Positions 9,114-17,928 are shown, counted from the first letter of the stretch. The stretch is 64,000 nucleotides of DNA from Desulfovibrio sp. Marseille-P6017 (GCA_900604495.1 UWOR01000011.1:1-64000); one strand, 5' to 3'. Numbers and translations: made by a program. Notes: a model not told the origin generated them from the sequence alone.

Positions 9114-10148
9114 ATGAAGAACCCTTTAGTAATTTTAGCGGGATTAGTTTTTGTATGTATACTTGTACCAGTTGCTATTAGTACTATTTTTTTTAAGGAA
9201 CCAAGTACAAGTAGTATGGAAGAAGGATTTAAAGTTAAGATTGGTAATGTTGAAGAGCAAAATGAGCAAACTAACTATGAAACTGTTAATGGAGATGTGC
9301 CTGCAATAAATGTATATAACACAAATAAAGGTAAAATAGAGTCTATGAATATAGAAGTTTACTTATATGGTGTATTATCAGGAGAAATGTCAGCAAAGTT
9401 TGATATAGAAGCATTAAAAGCTCAGGCTATAGCAGCAAGGACATTTGTAATGTATAAAAAAGAAAATCCAAGTGCAAGTGGACATAATAATGCAGTAGTA
9501 TGTACCAACTATAAGCATTGCCAAGAATATAAAAGTTATGAAGAGTTAGAAGCAACAAATGGTAGTGAGTGGATGAATGAATCATATACTAAAATAAAAC
9601 AGGCTGTTGATGAAACTAGAGGGCAAATTTTAGTATATAATGGTGAACCTATACTACCATTATATTTTTCTACATCATCAGGAAAAACAGAAGATAGTGA
9701 AGAAGTTTTTTCAACCATGTATCCATATTTAAGATCAGTAAGTAGTCCATATGATGGAGAATCACCAAAATACACATCAGAAGTAGTTATAAGCAAATCT
9801 GATTTTATAAGATATATAAAAAGTAGTTATCCGAGTATAAGCATAAATTCAAATGATTTAGAGAATGAAATTAAAATATTAAATAGAAGTACAGGAGGAG
9901 CTGTAGACAAGATTAAAATAGGAGATAAAGAATTAACAGGAGTTAATATTAGAAGTGTATTCAATCTTAATTCAGCTAATTTTGAAATAAAACTTAGTGA
10001 GGACAATGTGCGATTTAATGTAAAGGGATACGGACACGGTGTTGGTATGAGTCAATGGGGAGCTCAAGGAATGGCAGAAGAAGGCTTTTTATATTATGAA
10101 ATACTGAAACATTACTACACTGGAGTGGAAATAAAAGATTTATATTAA
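9114..10148 (+). CDS. spoIID: Stage II sporulation protein D, SpoIID (lytic transglycosylase)
   Basis: Part of the mother-cell engulfment machinery: cleaves peptidoglycan glycan strands so the mother-cell membrane can move around the forespore. It has 344 residues, one N-terminal transmembrane anchor (about residues 4-27) and an extracytoplasmic SpoIID/LytB domain. Conserved blocks include YLYGVLSGEMSAKF, LKAQAIAARTF (near 100) and GYGHGVGMSQWGAQGMA near the C-terminus. The start follows AGGAGG. It has its own sigma-E-like promoter and is followed by spoIIQ. Confidence 0.95.
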   Translation: MKNPLVILAGLVFVCILVPVAISTIFFKEPSTSSMEEGFKVKIGNVEEQNEQTNYETVNGDVPAINVYNTNKGKIESMNIEVYLYGVLSGEMSAKFDIEALKAQAIAARTFVMYKKENPSASGHNNAVVCTNYKHCQEYKSYEELEATNGSEWMNESYTKIKQAVDETRGQILVYNGEPILPLYFSTSSGKTEDSEEVFSTMYPYLRSVSSPYDGESPKYTSEVVISKSDFIRYIKSSYPSISINSNDLENEIKILNRSTGGAVDKIKIGDKELTGVNIRSVFNLNSANFEIKLSEDNVRFNVKGYGHGVGMSQWGAQGMAEEGFLYYEILKHYYTGVEIKDLY

Positions 10149-10165
10149 AAATGTGTAGATAAATT

Positions 10166-10194
10166 GTATAAAATTAGAAAATACAGGAAACACT
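10166..10194 (+). promoter_or_regulatory. Candidate sigma-F promoter for spoIIQ
   Basis: GTATA (10166-10170), 15 bases, then GGAAACACT (10186-10194). This matches the forespore sigma-F consensus GYWTA-N15-GGNRANANTR except for the last base. spoIIQ is a known sigma-F gene, and the start codon lies 31 bases downstream. Confidence 0.6.
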
Positions 10195-10225
10195 CCAAAT
10201 GTATTAATATATTTGGAGGTGCTGT

Positions 10226-10873
10226 ATGAAGAAAAAGTTATTAGAAAATGATATTTTCTATTTATCACTATTTGTATGCGTTTGTTTAGTAGCGATAGGA
10301 GGAGTTTGGCTAACAAATAATAATGTAAACAAATTAGCCAGCAATGATAAAATTGTAGAAGATAATGAAGAAATACACTTAATAGATAATGATAAAGAAG
10401 AAGATGCAATAGCAACAACAACTGATTCTGACCAAAACTTAAGTAATGCAAAAGAGAATCAAGAAAAGATAGATAACAAACTAAGTTTTCTTGGCAAAGA
10501 GGTAATAAGAGAGTATTCAGAAACTGAACCTAGTTATTCAAAAACTTTAAATGTATGGGAAATACACAAAGGTATCGATGTAAGTGTAGTAAGCAATCAA
10601 GAAATAAAGTCACTAATGGACGGTACAGTGGTAGATGTGTATGAAGATGATGAATATGGAATGTCAGTAAAAGTGAAGTCTGATAATGTAACGGTGGTAT
10701 ATTCAAACTTAGGTGAAGATATAAAAGTAGAAAAAAATCAAGACATAAAGGAAGGCGAATGTATAGGGCTAGCTGGAAATACAACTAGAGTAGAGTGTAA
10801 AGAAGAAGAGCATATACATGTAGAAGCTTATGAAGGCGAAAACTCTATAGATCCAATGTCTTTAGTAAATTAA
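10226..10873 (+). CDS. spoIIQ: SpoIIQ-like forespore M23 (LytM) endopeptidase
   Basis: A forespore membrane protein that forms the engulfment channel with mother-cell SpoIIIAH. The 215-residue sequence has an N-terminal transmembrane helix (about residues 9-30), a low-complexity acidic linker, and a LytM/M23 domain. The zinc-binding set looks complete: His114 and Asp118 in IHKGID, and His196/His198 in HIH. B. subtilis SpoIIQ lacks a full set and is inactive, whereas the C. difficile protein keeps it, so this one resembles the clostridial form. GGAGGT precedes the ATG. A strong terminator follows immediately after the stop. Confidence 0.88.
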   Translation: MKKKLLENDIFYLSLFVCVCLVAIGGVWLTNNNVNKLASNDKIVEDNEEIHLIDNDKEEDAIATTTDSDQNLSNAKENQEKIDNKLSFLGKEVIREYSETEPSYSKTLNVWEIHKGIDVSVVSNQEIKSLMDGTVVDVYEDDEYGMSVKVKSDNVTVVYSNLGEDIKVEKNQDIKEGECIGLAGNTTRVECKEEEHIHVEAYEGENSIDPMSLVN

Positions 10874-10875
10874 AA

Positions 10876-10923
10876 AATATAACAGGCTTAATCATTTTGA
10901 TAAAGTCTGTTATATTTTTTTTT
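10876..10923 (+). terminator. Terminator after spoIIQ
   Basis: A 14-bp stem (AATATAACAGGCTT / AAGTCTGTTATATT, one wobble) followed by a long T-run. Its 3' arm overlaps the predicted -35 of the spoIIID promoter. Confidence 0.92.
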
Positions 10924-10938
10924 ATTTTTACATATATA
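10910..10938 (+). promoter_or_regulatory. Candidate sigma-E promoter for spoIIID
   Basis: TTATATT (10910-10916), 14 bases, then CATATATA (10931-10938), a close fit to the sigma-E consensus. spoIIID is a sigma-E gene in other spore formers. The -35 lies inside the 3' arm of the spoIIQ terminator. Confidence 0.6.
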
Positions 10939-10971
10939 TCATTAAGGCTGGTATATGAGGGAGGGGAAATT

Positions 10972-11238
10972 TTGAAATCGCATATAGAGGAAAGAGCCAT
11001 AATCGTAGCAAAATATATACTAGAGAAAAATACTACTGTAAGACAAACTGCCAAAACTTTTGGAGTAAGTAAAAGTACCATACACAAAGATGTAACTGAA
11101 CGATTAGAAGAAATAAACCCATCTCTAGCAAAAGAGGTTAAAAAGGTTTTAGAAAAAAATAAATCTGAAAGACATATAAGGGGAGGTTTAGCAACAAAGC
11201 TAAAATATGAGAAAGAACACAAAAAAGATGTAGGATAA
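10972..11238 (+). CDS. spoIIID: Sporulation transcription factor SpoIIID
   Basis: Mother-cell DNA-binding regulator acting between sigma-E and sigma-K. It is 88 residues from a TTG start at 10972, which has a strong GAGGGAGGGG site upstream and begins KSHIEERA, aligning with known SpoIIID N-termini; the longer upstream reading frame is rejected. The helix-turn-helix TVRQTAKTFGVSKSTIHKD (about residues 21-39) and the C-terminal RHIRGGLATKLKYE are characteristic. It lies between spoIIQ and mbl, as in Bacillus (spoIIID-mbl). Confidence 0.95.
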   Translation: MKSHIEERAIIVAKYILEKNTTVRQTAKTFGVSKSTIHKDVTERLEEINPSLAKEVKKVLEKNKSERHIRGGLATKLKYEKEHKKDVG

Positions 11239-11255
11239 AACCTACATCTTTTTCT
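11222..11255 (+). terminator. Terminator overlapping the end of spoIIID
   Basis: 13-bp hairpin AAAAAGATGTAGG / CCTACATCTTTTT with a six-base loop. The 5' arm includes the last codons and stop of spoIIID. Confidence 0.85.
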
Positions 11256-11337
11256 TGACTAAATTATGAAATTTGTATATCTTGTATCTAGGAGTATAAG
11301 ATATACAAAAGTAGAAAGACAAAGAGGAGTTGAAAAT

Positions 11338-12357
11338 ATGGCTAGAGTTGATATAGGTATAGATTTAGGGACGGCAAATGTAATAGTTTATGTAAGTGGA
11401 AAAGGTATAGTTTTAGAAGAACCATCTGTTGTAGCTATAGATAAAAGAACTAATTCAGTATTAGCAGTAGGTGAAGAAGCTAGAAGAATGATAGGTAGAA
11501 CACCAGGTAATATAGTTGCTATAAGACCATTAAGAGATGGTGTAATATCAGACTATGATGTTACTGAAAAAATGTTAAAGTACTTTGTTGAAAAAGTGGT
11601 AGATAAAAAAGGATTCGGAAGATTTTTTATGCCAAGAATAATGGTATGTGTTCCAACGGGCGTTACAGAAGTTGAGAAAAGAGCCGTAGAAGAAGCTACA
11701 CGTTTAGCTGGAGCAAGAGAGGTTTATATAATTGAAGAGCCAATAGCAGCAGCAATCGGAGCTGGAGTAGATATATCTCAACCAAATGGAAATATGGTAA
11801 TAGATATTGGAGGAGGTACTGCTGATATAGCAATTATATCTCTAGGAGGAGCTGTTGTAAGTACATCTATAAAAGTTGGTGGAGATAAATTTGATGAAGC
11901 TATAGTAAGGTATATAAAAAAACAAAAGAACCTTCTTATAGGAGAAAGAAGTGCAGAAAAGCTAAAGATTGAAATAGGTACTGCAATGAAATTAGAAGAA
12001 GAAAGATATATGAAAGTTAGTGGAAGAAACTTAATTACAGGTCTTCCAGAATCTATGAAAATATCTTCTGCTGAAATACTAGATGCAATTAGTGAATGTA
12101 TAGAACAAATATTAGTAGCTACACGTTTTGTACTAGAACAAACGCCACCAGAGTTGGCTGCAGATATAAGTGATAGAGGGATTATAATGACAGGTGGAGG
12201 CTCTTTATTAGACGGTTTAGATAAGAGAATTGAAGAAAGCACAGGAATAAAGGTAATTGTAGCTGAAGATGCATTATCTTGTGTTGCAAAAGGAACTGGA
12301 AGCTCATTAAGTTCATTAGATTTATTAGAAACGGGTGGGACGTTTAAAAAGAGATAA
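11338..12357 (+). CDS. mbl: MreB/Mbl family actin-like cell-shape protein
   Basis: A bacterial actin that guides lateral cell-wall synthesis. It is 339 residues from the ATG at 11338 (MARVDIGIDLGTANV), which has AGAGGAG nearby; an in-frame upstream ATG would add 24 residues without family homology. Nucleotide-binding motifs are visible: phosphate-1 DLGTANV (about 9-15), phosphate-2 DIGGGTADIA (near 158) and the adenosine motif TGGGSLLDGL (near 285). Position after spoIIID matches Bacillus mbl; by sequence alone I cannot separate Mbl from a second MreB. Confidence 0.88.
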   Translation: MARVDIGIDLGTANVIVYVSGKGIVLEEPSVVAIDKRTNSVLAVGEEARRMIGRTPGNIVAIRPLRDGVISDYDVTEKMLKYFVEKVVDKKGFGRFFMPRIMVCVPTGVTEVEKRAVEEATRLAGAREVYIIEEPIAAAIGAGVDISQPNGNMVIDIGGGTADIAIISLGGAVVSTSIKVGGDKFDEAIVRYIKKQKNLLIGERSAEKLKIEIGTAMKLEEERYMKVSGRNLITGLPESMKISSAEILDAISECIEQILVATRFVLEQTPPELAADISDRGIIMTGGGSLLDGLDKRIEESTGIKVIVAEDALSCVAKGTGSSLSSLDLLETGGTFKKR

Positions 12358-12387
12358 TTAAATATTATTTTAAGATTATTAAGATAT

Positions 12388-12426
12388 AAAAAATGAACTC
12401 TAGAAATAAACTAGAGTTCATTTTTT
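12388..12426. terminator. Bidirectional terminator between mbl and yyaC
   Basis: 16-bp perfect inverted repeat (AAAAAATGAACTCTAG / CTAGAGTTCATTTTTT), with A-run and T-run flanks so it can work on both strands between convergent genes. Confidence 0.92.
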
Positions 12427-12463
12427 ATTATATAATTTTAAGTATATTGATACCGGTTACTTT

Positions 12464-12973
12464 TTAAGTAGCAAGAAGTAAAGAAAGAGCTATAGTTTCT
12501 GATAGTTCTAAGACAAAGCTAAGACGAACATTATTAAATGAAAATCTATTGCTTTCATCAATCTTATCTACTATACCTACTATTGAGTAACTTCCAACTT
12601 GAGGTAGTTTTTTACCAACACCTTTTCCAGGTAAAATAGGACCTTTTCTAATTTGTATATTACCTATACTATTTTTAGCTCCTAGGCAAGCATCTATAGC
12701 TAGAAACTCTCCTTTAGGATGAAGATTTTTTATTTCTTCAATTGACTCGTATATATTTAAAGCATGAATAGGATTATCTAAAGTACCGTAAACAGGGTAT
12801 TTAAAATCGCTATTTTTTAGCATAGTTCCAACTAAAGGGCCAAGAGCATCACCTATAGCCCTATCTGTTCCTATACAAATAACAATAGTATTTTCGTTTA
12901 TAATATCTTTTAGTATTAAGCTTAACACTTGAGCTACATTTTCTTTTTTATAATTTACTTTAGCTAAATACAT
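12464..12973 (-). CDS. yyaC: Sporulation protein YyaC (DUF1256, GPR/HybD-like fold)
   Basis: 169 residues. Recognised by VICIGTDRAIGDALGPLVGTML (about residues 31-52), the Asp-containing nucleus of the DUF1256 family, which is related in fold to the germination protease GPR and hydrogenase maturation proteases, and by AIDACLGAKNSIGNI. B. subtilis YyaC is a sporulation-expressed protein of unclear substrate. The start has GGAGGTGTTCCT upstream on the minus strand. A sigma-E-like promoter lies just upstream, agreeing with sporulation expression. It is convergent with mbl and shares its terminator. Confidence 0.88.
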   Translation of the reverse strand: MYLAKVNYKKENVAQVLSLILKDIINENTIVICIGTDRAIGDALGPLVGTMLKNSDFKYPVYGTLDNPIHALNIYESIEEIKNLHPKGEFLAIDACLGAKNSIGNIQIRKGPILPGKGVGKKLPQVGSYSIVGIVDKIDESNRFSFNNVRLSFVLELSETIALSLLLAT

Positions 12974-12991
12974 AGGAACACCTCCTTCAAA

Positions 12992-13020
12992 AATATATGA
13001 ATATATAATCTAAAAAATGC
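12992..13020 (-). promoter_or_regulatory. Candidate sigma-E promoter for yyaC
   Basis: Reading the minus strand: GCATTTT, 14 bases, CATATATT, close to the sigma-E consensus with the same 14-base spacing as the spoIID and spoIIID promoters. The yyaC start lies 18 bases further on. Confidence 0.55.
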
Positions 13021-13161
13021 CTAACCTTAAGTTTTAATAACGCATCATATTATAATATAAAGTAAATTTTAAATAATTACCCTACTATATATTATATAGA
13101 TAAAATCACAAAAACTTGTTATTTTTAAATAACAATTACTGACATATAAAACTATATATCC

Positions 13162-13190
13162 TTGACATTAAATTAAAAAAATAGTAATAT
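13162..13190 (+). promoter_or_regulatory. Sigma-A promoter for the SAM riboswitch-metK transcript
   Basis: TTGACA (13162-13167), 17-base spacer, TAATAT (13185-13190). This would start transcription about 100 bases upstream of the S-box aptamer. Confidence 0.7.
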
Positions 13191-13223
13191 ATATCTAAAG
13201 AAAATAGTAATATATATCTAAAG
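13178..13223 (+). repeat. Perfect tandem duplication of 23 bp over the metK promoter
   Basis: AAAATAGTAATATATATCTAAAG occurs twice head to tail: unit AAAATAGTAATATATATCTA plus AAG at 13178-13200 and 13201-13223. The first copy carries the -10 TAATAT; the second places another TAATAT 23 bases downstream, without a -35 at the right distance. Confidence 0.9.
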
Positions 13224-13300
13224 TTAATAATTAAAATAAAAAAAGAAAATATTATTAATAAGGATAAAAACGACTCATAATAAATATGAAAATATTTATT

Positions 13301-13473
13301 ACCTTATCAAGAGAGGCTGAGGGATAGGCCCTATGAAGCCCGGCAACCGCCCCAAAAGGGAAAAGGTGCTAATTCCTACAAGATTTTTTATAAGTCTTGA
13401 AAGATGAGGTTAGTTAATTAGTACATTAAATGTGTAATGATTAACCTCTTCTTGTATAAGGAGAGGTTTTTTT
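13301..13473 (+). promoter_or_regulatory. SAM-I (S-box) riboswitch with intrinsic terminator
   Basis: The aptamer (about 13301-13405) has the S-box signatures TTATCAAGAGAGGCTGAGGGA, split here as CTTATCAAGAGAGGC and TGAGGGA, then GCCCGGCAACCG and AAAGGTGCTAATTCC. A GAGGTTAGTTAAT segment can pair with ATTAACCTC to form an antiterminator. The alternative hairpin AACCTCTTCT / AGGAGAGGTT with a T-run (13443-13473) is the terminator. S-adenosylmethionine binding should stop transcription before metK. The leader is about 90 bases from the metK start. Confidence 0.96.
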
Positions 13474-13566
13474 AATTGAAAAGATTAATAGTTCAATTAA
13501 TATAAACCCCTACAATTTATACAAAATAAAAAAATATAATTTATTAAATTAAAGGGAGGATATAAA

Positions 13567-14772
13567 ATGGCAAGACATTTATTTACATCAGAATCAGTTA
13601 CAGAAGGGCATCCAGATAAGATCTGTGATCAAATATCAGATGCAATACTAGATGCATTATTAGAAAAGGACCCATTATCAAGAGTAGCTTGTGAAACAAC
13701 TGTTACAACAGGTTTAGTTTTAGTTGCGGGTGAAATAACTACATCAGCATATGTTGATATTCCAAAATTAGTAAGAAGTACAGTAGAAGAAATAGGATAT
13801 ACAAGAGCTAAATTTGGATTTGACTGCAATACTTGTGCTGTAATTACATCTATAGATGAGCAATCAGGAGATATAGCTATGGGTGTTGATGAAGCTTTAG
13901 AAAATAAGGTTGGAGAAGTTACAGAAGAGGAAATTGAAAATGTTGGTGCAGGAGATCAGGGAATAATGTTCGGTTTTGCATGTAATGAAACTGAAGAATT
14001 AATGCCACTACCAATATCATTAGCACATAAATTAGCTAGAAGATTAACTGAAGTTAGAAAATCTGGATTACTAGATTACTTAAGACCTGATGGTAAAACT
14101 CAAGTTACAGTTGAATATGATGGAACTAAAGCTATTAGAGTTCATACAGTTCTTATATCTACTCAACATTCAGAAGATATAGATAATGATACAATAAGAA
14201 GAGATTTAATAGAGCATGTAATTAAACATGTTATACCAGCTGAATTACTTGATGAAGAAACTATGATATATATAAACCCAACAGGAAGATTCGTTATAGG
14301 AGGTCCTCAAGGGGATACAGGTCTTACTGGTAGAAAAATAATAATAGATACTTATGGAGGATATTCTAGACATGGTGGTGGAGCATTCTCAGGAAAAGAT
14401 CCAACTAAAGTTGATAGATCAGCAGCTTATGCTGCAAGATATGTTGCTAAAAATATAGTAGCAGCAGGACTTGCTGAAAAGTGTGAGATAGAGTTAGCAT
14501 ATGCTATAGGTGTTGCTAAGCCTTTATCAATATTTATAGATACATTTGGTACTGGAAAAGTTTCAGAAGAAGCATTAGTTGAATTGGTAAATAAAAACTT
14601 TGACTTAAGACCAGGAGCAATTATAAGAGATTTAGATCTAAGAAAACCTATCTATAAACAAGTAGCAGCTTATGGACACTTTGGAAGAAATGACTTAAAC
14701 TTACCATGGGAAAGAACTGATAAAGCAGAAACATTAAGAAAACAAGCATTAGAATGTGAAATGATGAAATAG
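13567..14772 (+). CDS. metK: S-adenosylmethionine synthetase MetK
   Basis: Makes S-adenosylmethionine from methionine and ATP. The 401 residues include the ATP-binding [16 protein letters not shown] (about 14-29), [12 protein letters not shown] (near 130) and the P-loop-like [16 protein letters not shown] (near 275). AGGGAGGAT precedes the ATG. The upstream SAM-I riboswitch makes this a product-inhibited gene. A terminator follows the stop. Confidence 0.98.
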   Translation: MARHLFTSESVTEGHPDKICDQISDAILDALLEKDPLSRVACETTVTTGLVLVAGEITTSAYVDIPKLVRSTVEEIGYTRAKFGFDCNTCAVITSIDEQSGDIAMGVDEALENKVGEVTEEEIENVGAGDQGIMFGFACNETEELMPLPISLAHKLARRLTEVRKSGLLDYLRPDGKTQVTVEYDGTKAIRVHTVLISTQHSEDIDNDTIRRDLIEHVIKHVIPAELLDEETMIYINPTGRFVIGGPQGDTGLTGRKIIIDTYGGYSRHGGGAFSGKDPTKVDRSAAYAARYVAKNIVAAGLAEKCEIELAYAIGVAKPLSIFIDTFGTGKVSEEALVELVNKNFDLRPGAIIRDLDLRKPIYKQVAAYGHFGRNDLNLPWERTDKAETLRKQALECEMMK

Positions 14773-14783
14773 ATAAATAGCAC

Positions 14784-14831
14784 AAAGGGCATATTTAAGA
14801 TATGATATATCTTTTAATGTGCCCTTTATTT
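14784..14831 (+). terminator. Terminator after metK
   Basis: AAAGGGCA / TGCCCTTT outer stem extended by an imperfect AT-rich inner stem, then a T-rich tail. Confidence 0.85.
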
Positions 14832-14906
14832 TATTGTTTATAAAATGTATAATAGTTACAAATTAGGTGTATGATAAAGACACTATTTGTTTGTAGGAGA
14901 AGTGAT

Positions 14907-17129
14907 ATGGAAAGAATAGAAGGAATGATAAGTGACATAGTATTTAAAAATGAAGACAATGGATATACTATAGCTCATTTGGCAAATAGTATGGATGAAA
15001 TTGTAATCGTTGGATGTATGCCAACTTTATCAGTAGGAGAGAGCATAGAAGTAGAAGGAAAGTGGGTAAATCATAAAACTTATGGAACTCAATTTGAAGT
15101 AAGTAAATTTATGCCGGTTACACCAACATCTCTAGAAGGTATATATGCATATTTAGCATCTGGAATGATACATGGTATAGGTGAGAAAATGGCAAAGAGG
15201 ATTATTGATAAATTTGGTGTGAATACACTAGATATAATACAAAATAATCCAGAACGTTTAGAAGAAGTAGAAGGCATAGGTGGAAAAAAATTAAAACAAA
15301 TAGTAAAAAGTTATGAAGAAAACAGAGAACTTCGAAATATAATAATAGAACTATCTCCATATGGTATAACTCCTAATTACTGCTTAAAAATATACAAAAG
15401 ATATAAAAATAAATCGATAGACATTATTAATAAAAATCCATATAGACTGGCAGAAGATATAAGAGGAATTGGATTTAAAATAGCAGATGAAATTGCTAGC
15501 AAAATTGGTATAGATAAATATTCAGAAGATAGAATATGTCAAGGCATATTATATGCTTTAAATCAGTCATTGAGTAGTGGTCATACATATTTACCGAAGG
15601 ATATTTTAATTCAAGAATCTAAAAAAATATTAGATGTAGACGAGTCTATGATAGATAATTGTATTATGGGGCTAGCTTATGATCAAAAAGTACATATAGA
15701 ATTATTAAATAATAATCAGTTAGTTTATCTAATGCCATATTATATGTCAGAAAATGGTGTATGCAAGCAAATAATTAAATTATCTCAAAGTGAAGTTGAT
15801 GATTTAAACATTGATATAGATGAAGAAATTAGACTTTTAGAAGAAGAGGAAAATATAAAATTAGCTAATAATCAAGTATTAGCGGTTAAAGAAGCTATAA
15901 ATACAGGTGTTTTAGTTATAACTGGAGGACCAGGGACTGGTAAAACTACGACTATAAATACTATAATAAAAATCTTTGAAAATAATAAAAAAAGGGTAGT
16001 ATTAGCAGCACCTACAGGTCGTGCAGCAAAGAGAATGAGTGAGACGTCTCAAAGAGAAGCAAGAACTATACATAGATTATTAGAAATGGGATTTGCTACT
16101 GATAGTGATGATTTAATGTTCTTAAAAAATGAAGAAGATCCAATTAATGCAGATGTTGTAATTTTAGATGAAGTATCAATGGTAGATATACTATTGATGT
16201 ATAGTGTACTACGGGCGATAAAGCCTGGAACACGGGTTATATTAGTTGGAGATAGCGATCAGTTACCTTCAGTTGGAGCCGGAAATGTTTTAAAAGATAT
16301 AATTGATTCTAAGGTAATAAATGTAGTTAAGTTAAATGAAATATTTAGACAAGCTCAAGAGAGTATGATAGTAGTTAATGCACATAAAATAAACAAAGGT
16401 GAACCATTATATTTAAATGCAAAGGGTAAAGATTTCTTCTTTATAAAAAGAAATACAAATGAAGAAATCCTAGATGAGATAGTAGAAATTGTAAGTGAGA
16501 GGTTACCTAGATTTTATAAATTTGATAAATTGAAAGATATACAAGTTTTAGCATCTATGAGGAAGGGGGACGTAGGTGTTACTAATCTAAATATAGCTCT
16601 TCAAAAAAGTCTTAATAAGCCTGAAAAGTTTAAAGTTGAAGAGAATTTTGCTAAAAGGATATTTAGAGTCGGCGATAAGGTAATGCAAGTAAAAAACAAT
16701 TACACTAAAAAGTGGGAAAGTGAAGATAAGCAAGATAGTGGGGAAGGTATATATAATGGAGATATTGGATATATCTATCATATAGATAAAGAAAACAAGA
16801 AAATTTATGTTATATTTGACCAAATAAAGATAGTTGAATATACATATGATGAGCTGGATGAATTAGATCATAGTTTTTGTACTACTATTCATAAAAGCCA
16901 AGGAAGTGAATTTCCAGTAGTTGTTATACCGATATCATGGGCACCTCCTATGTTATTAAGTAGAAATCTATTATATACAGCTGTTACTAGAGCTAAAAAA
17001 TTAGTAGTATTAGTTGGAGATGTTAAGTATTTAGAATATATGATAAGAAATAATAGAACTAATGATAGATATTCAAATTTAGCGAATAAGTTAATTAAAT
17101 TTAGAAAAGAAGGGTTGTTGTTAAAGTAG
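14907..17129 (+). CDS. recD2: RecD2-type SF1B DNA helicase
   Basis: 5'-3' DNA helicase not linked to RecBC. It is 740 residues from ATG 14907 (MERIEGMISDIVFKNEDNGY), with GGAGA seven bases upstream; the further upstream ATG lacks a site and adds 12 atypical residues. It has an N-terminal OB-like region, tandem helix-hairpin-helix motifs (about 95-200: GIGEKMAKRI, GIGGKKLKQI, GIGFKIADEI), Walker A GGPGTGKTTT (near 340-350), Walker B LDEVSMVD, and C-terminal TTIHKSQGSEFP and TAVTRAKK. The next gene, comFC, starts one base after the stop, so they are coupled. Confidence 0.95.
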   Translation: MERIEGMISDIVFKNEDNGYTIAHLANSMDEIVIVGCMPTLSVGESIEVEGKWVNHKTYGTQFEVSKFMPVTPTSLEGIYAYLASGMIHGIGEKMAKRIIDKFGVNTLDIIQNNPERLEEVEGIGGKKLKQIVKSYEENRELRNIIIELSPYGITPNYCLKIYKRYKNKSIDIINKNPYRLAEDIRGIGFKIADEIASKIGIDKYSEDRICQGILYALNQSLSSGHTYLPKDILIQESKKILDVDESMIDNCIMGLAYDQKVHIELLNNNQLVYLMPYYMSENGVCKQIIKLSQSEVDDLNIDIDEEIRLLEEEENIKLANNQVLAVKEAINTGVLVITGGPGTGKTTTINTIIKIFENNKKRVVLAAPTGRAAKRMSETSQREARTIHRLLEMGFATDSDDLMFLKNEEDPINADVVILDEVSMVDILLMYSVLRAIKPGTRVILVGDSDQLPSVGAGNVLKDIIDSKVINVVKLNEIFRQAQESMIVVNAHKINKGEPLYLNAKGKDFFFIKRNTNEEILDEIVEIVSERLPRFYKFDKLKDIQVLASMRKGDVGVTNLNIALQKSLNKPEKFKVEENFAKRIFRVGDKVMQVKNNYTKKWESEDKQDSGEGIYNGDIGYIYHIDKENKKIYVIFDQIKIVEYTYDELDELDHSFCTTIHKSQGSEFPVVVIPISWAPPMLLSRNLLYTAVTRAKKLVVLVGDVKYLEYMIRNNRTNDRYSNLANKLIKFRKEGLLLK

Positions 17130-17130
17130 T

Positions 17131-17886
17131 ATGAACTTTAATGAAGTGGTAGATTTAATCTTAGAATTTATATATCCGGAAAATATAAGTTGTATATTAT
17201 GTAATAAACCTATAAAAAAGACTAACACATATTCATTATGTAAAGAGTGTTTTAAAGAATTACACTTTATTCAAAGTGGTTGTATTAAATGTGGAAAGCC
17301 TATAATTTATCATTCATTAGAAAGGCAAGATATAGAAAGTTGTAATTATTGTTTTAATAAAAATTTTTATTTTGATAAATCAATATCGTGTATTGAATAT
17401 AATGATGTTAGTAAACATATGATACTTGATTTTAAATATAAAAACAAAACTTATATGGTTAAGTATGTATCTAACATAATGAAAGAAAAGTTAGATATAG
17501 AGGATATTAAGTTTGATTATATTCTATTTGTACCACTTCATAAAAATAGATTAAAACAAAGAGGATTTAATCAGTCTGAAAAGATTGCTAAATTATTAAG
17601 TAAGCAAATCGGAATTCCTACATTAGACTGTATAGAAAGAAATGGAAATACAAGAAGATTATATAGTTTAAGTAGAAATGAAAGAAAAATAGAATTAAGA
17701 AATGCATTCTCGGTTAATAAAGGAGTATGTGATATTAAATATAAAAATGTATTACTTGTAGATGATATACTAACTACTGGATCAACTGTAAATGAAATAT
17801 CTAAATTATTAAAGTTAAATAGTGTTAGTAAAGTATTTGTAATTACATTACTTACAAGAAATAATGATAATTATGTAATTGAATAA
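17131..17886 (+). CDS. comFC: ComFC-like phosphoribosyltransferase-domain protein
   Basis: 251 residues. The N-terminal zinc-finger-like region has Cys pairs CILCN, CKEC, CIKCG and CNYC (residues ~20-75). The C-terminal PRTase-type domain has the PRPP loop VLLVDDILTTGST (near 205-218). B. subtilis ComFC is needed for DNA uptake in competence, but the family is widespread in non-competent clostridia, so a competence role is uncertain. Its start is one base after recD2 with no strong ribosome binding site, suggesting translational coupling. Confidence 0.88.
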   Translation: MNFNEVVDLILEFIYPENISCILCNKPIKKTNTYSLCKECFKELHFIQSGCIKCGKPIIYHSLERQDIESCNYCFNKNFYFDKSISCIEYNDVSKHMILDFKYKNKTYMVKYVSNIMKEKLDIEDIKFDYILFVPLHKNRLKQRGFNQSEKIAKLLSKQIGIPTLDCIERNGNTRRLYSLSRNERKIELRNAFSVNKGVCDIKYKNVLLVDDILTTGSTVNEISKLLKLNSVSKVFVITLLTRNNDNYVIE

Positions 17887-17893
17887 ATTTAAC

Positions 17894-17922
17894 TTGACAT
17901 AAAGATGTAAACATAATAAAAT
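17894..17922 (+). promoter_or_regulatory. Sigma-A promoter for the raiA RNA
   Basis: TTGACA (17894-17899), exactly 17 bases, TAAAAT (17917-17922). Transcription would begin near 17929, right at the 5' end of the structured RNA. Confidence 0.75.
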
Positions 17923-17928
17923 AAGTAG

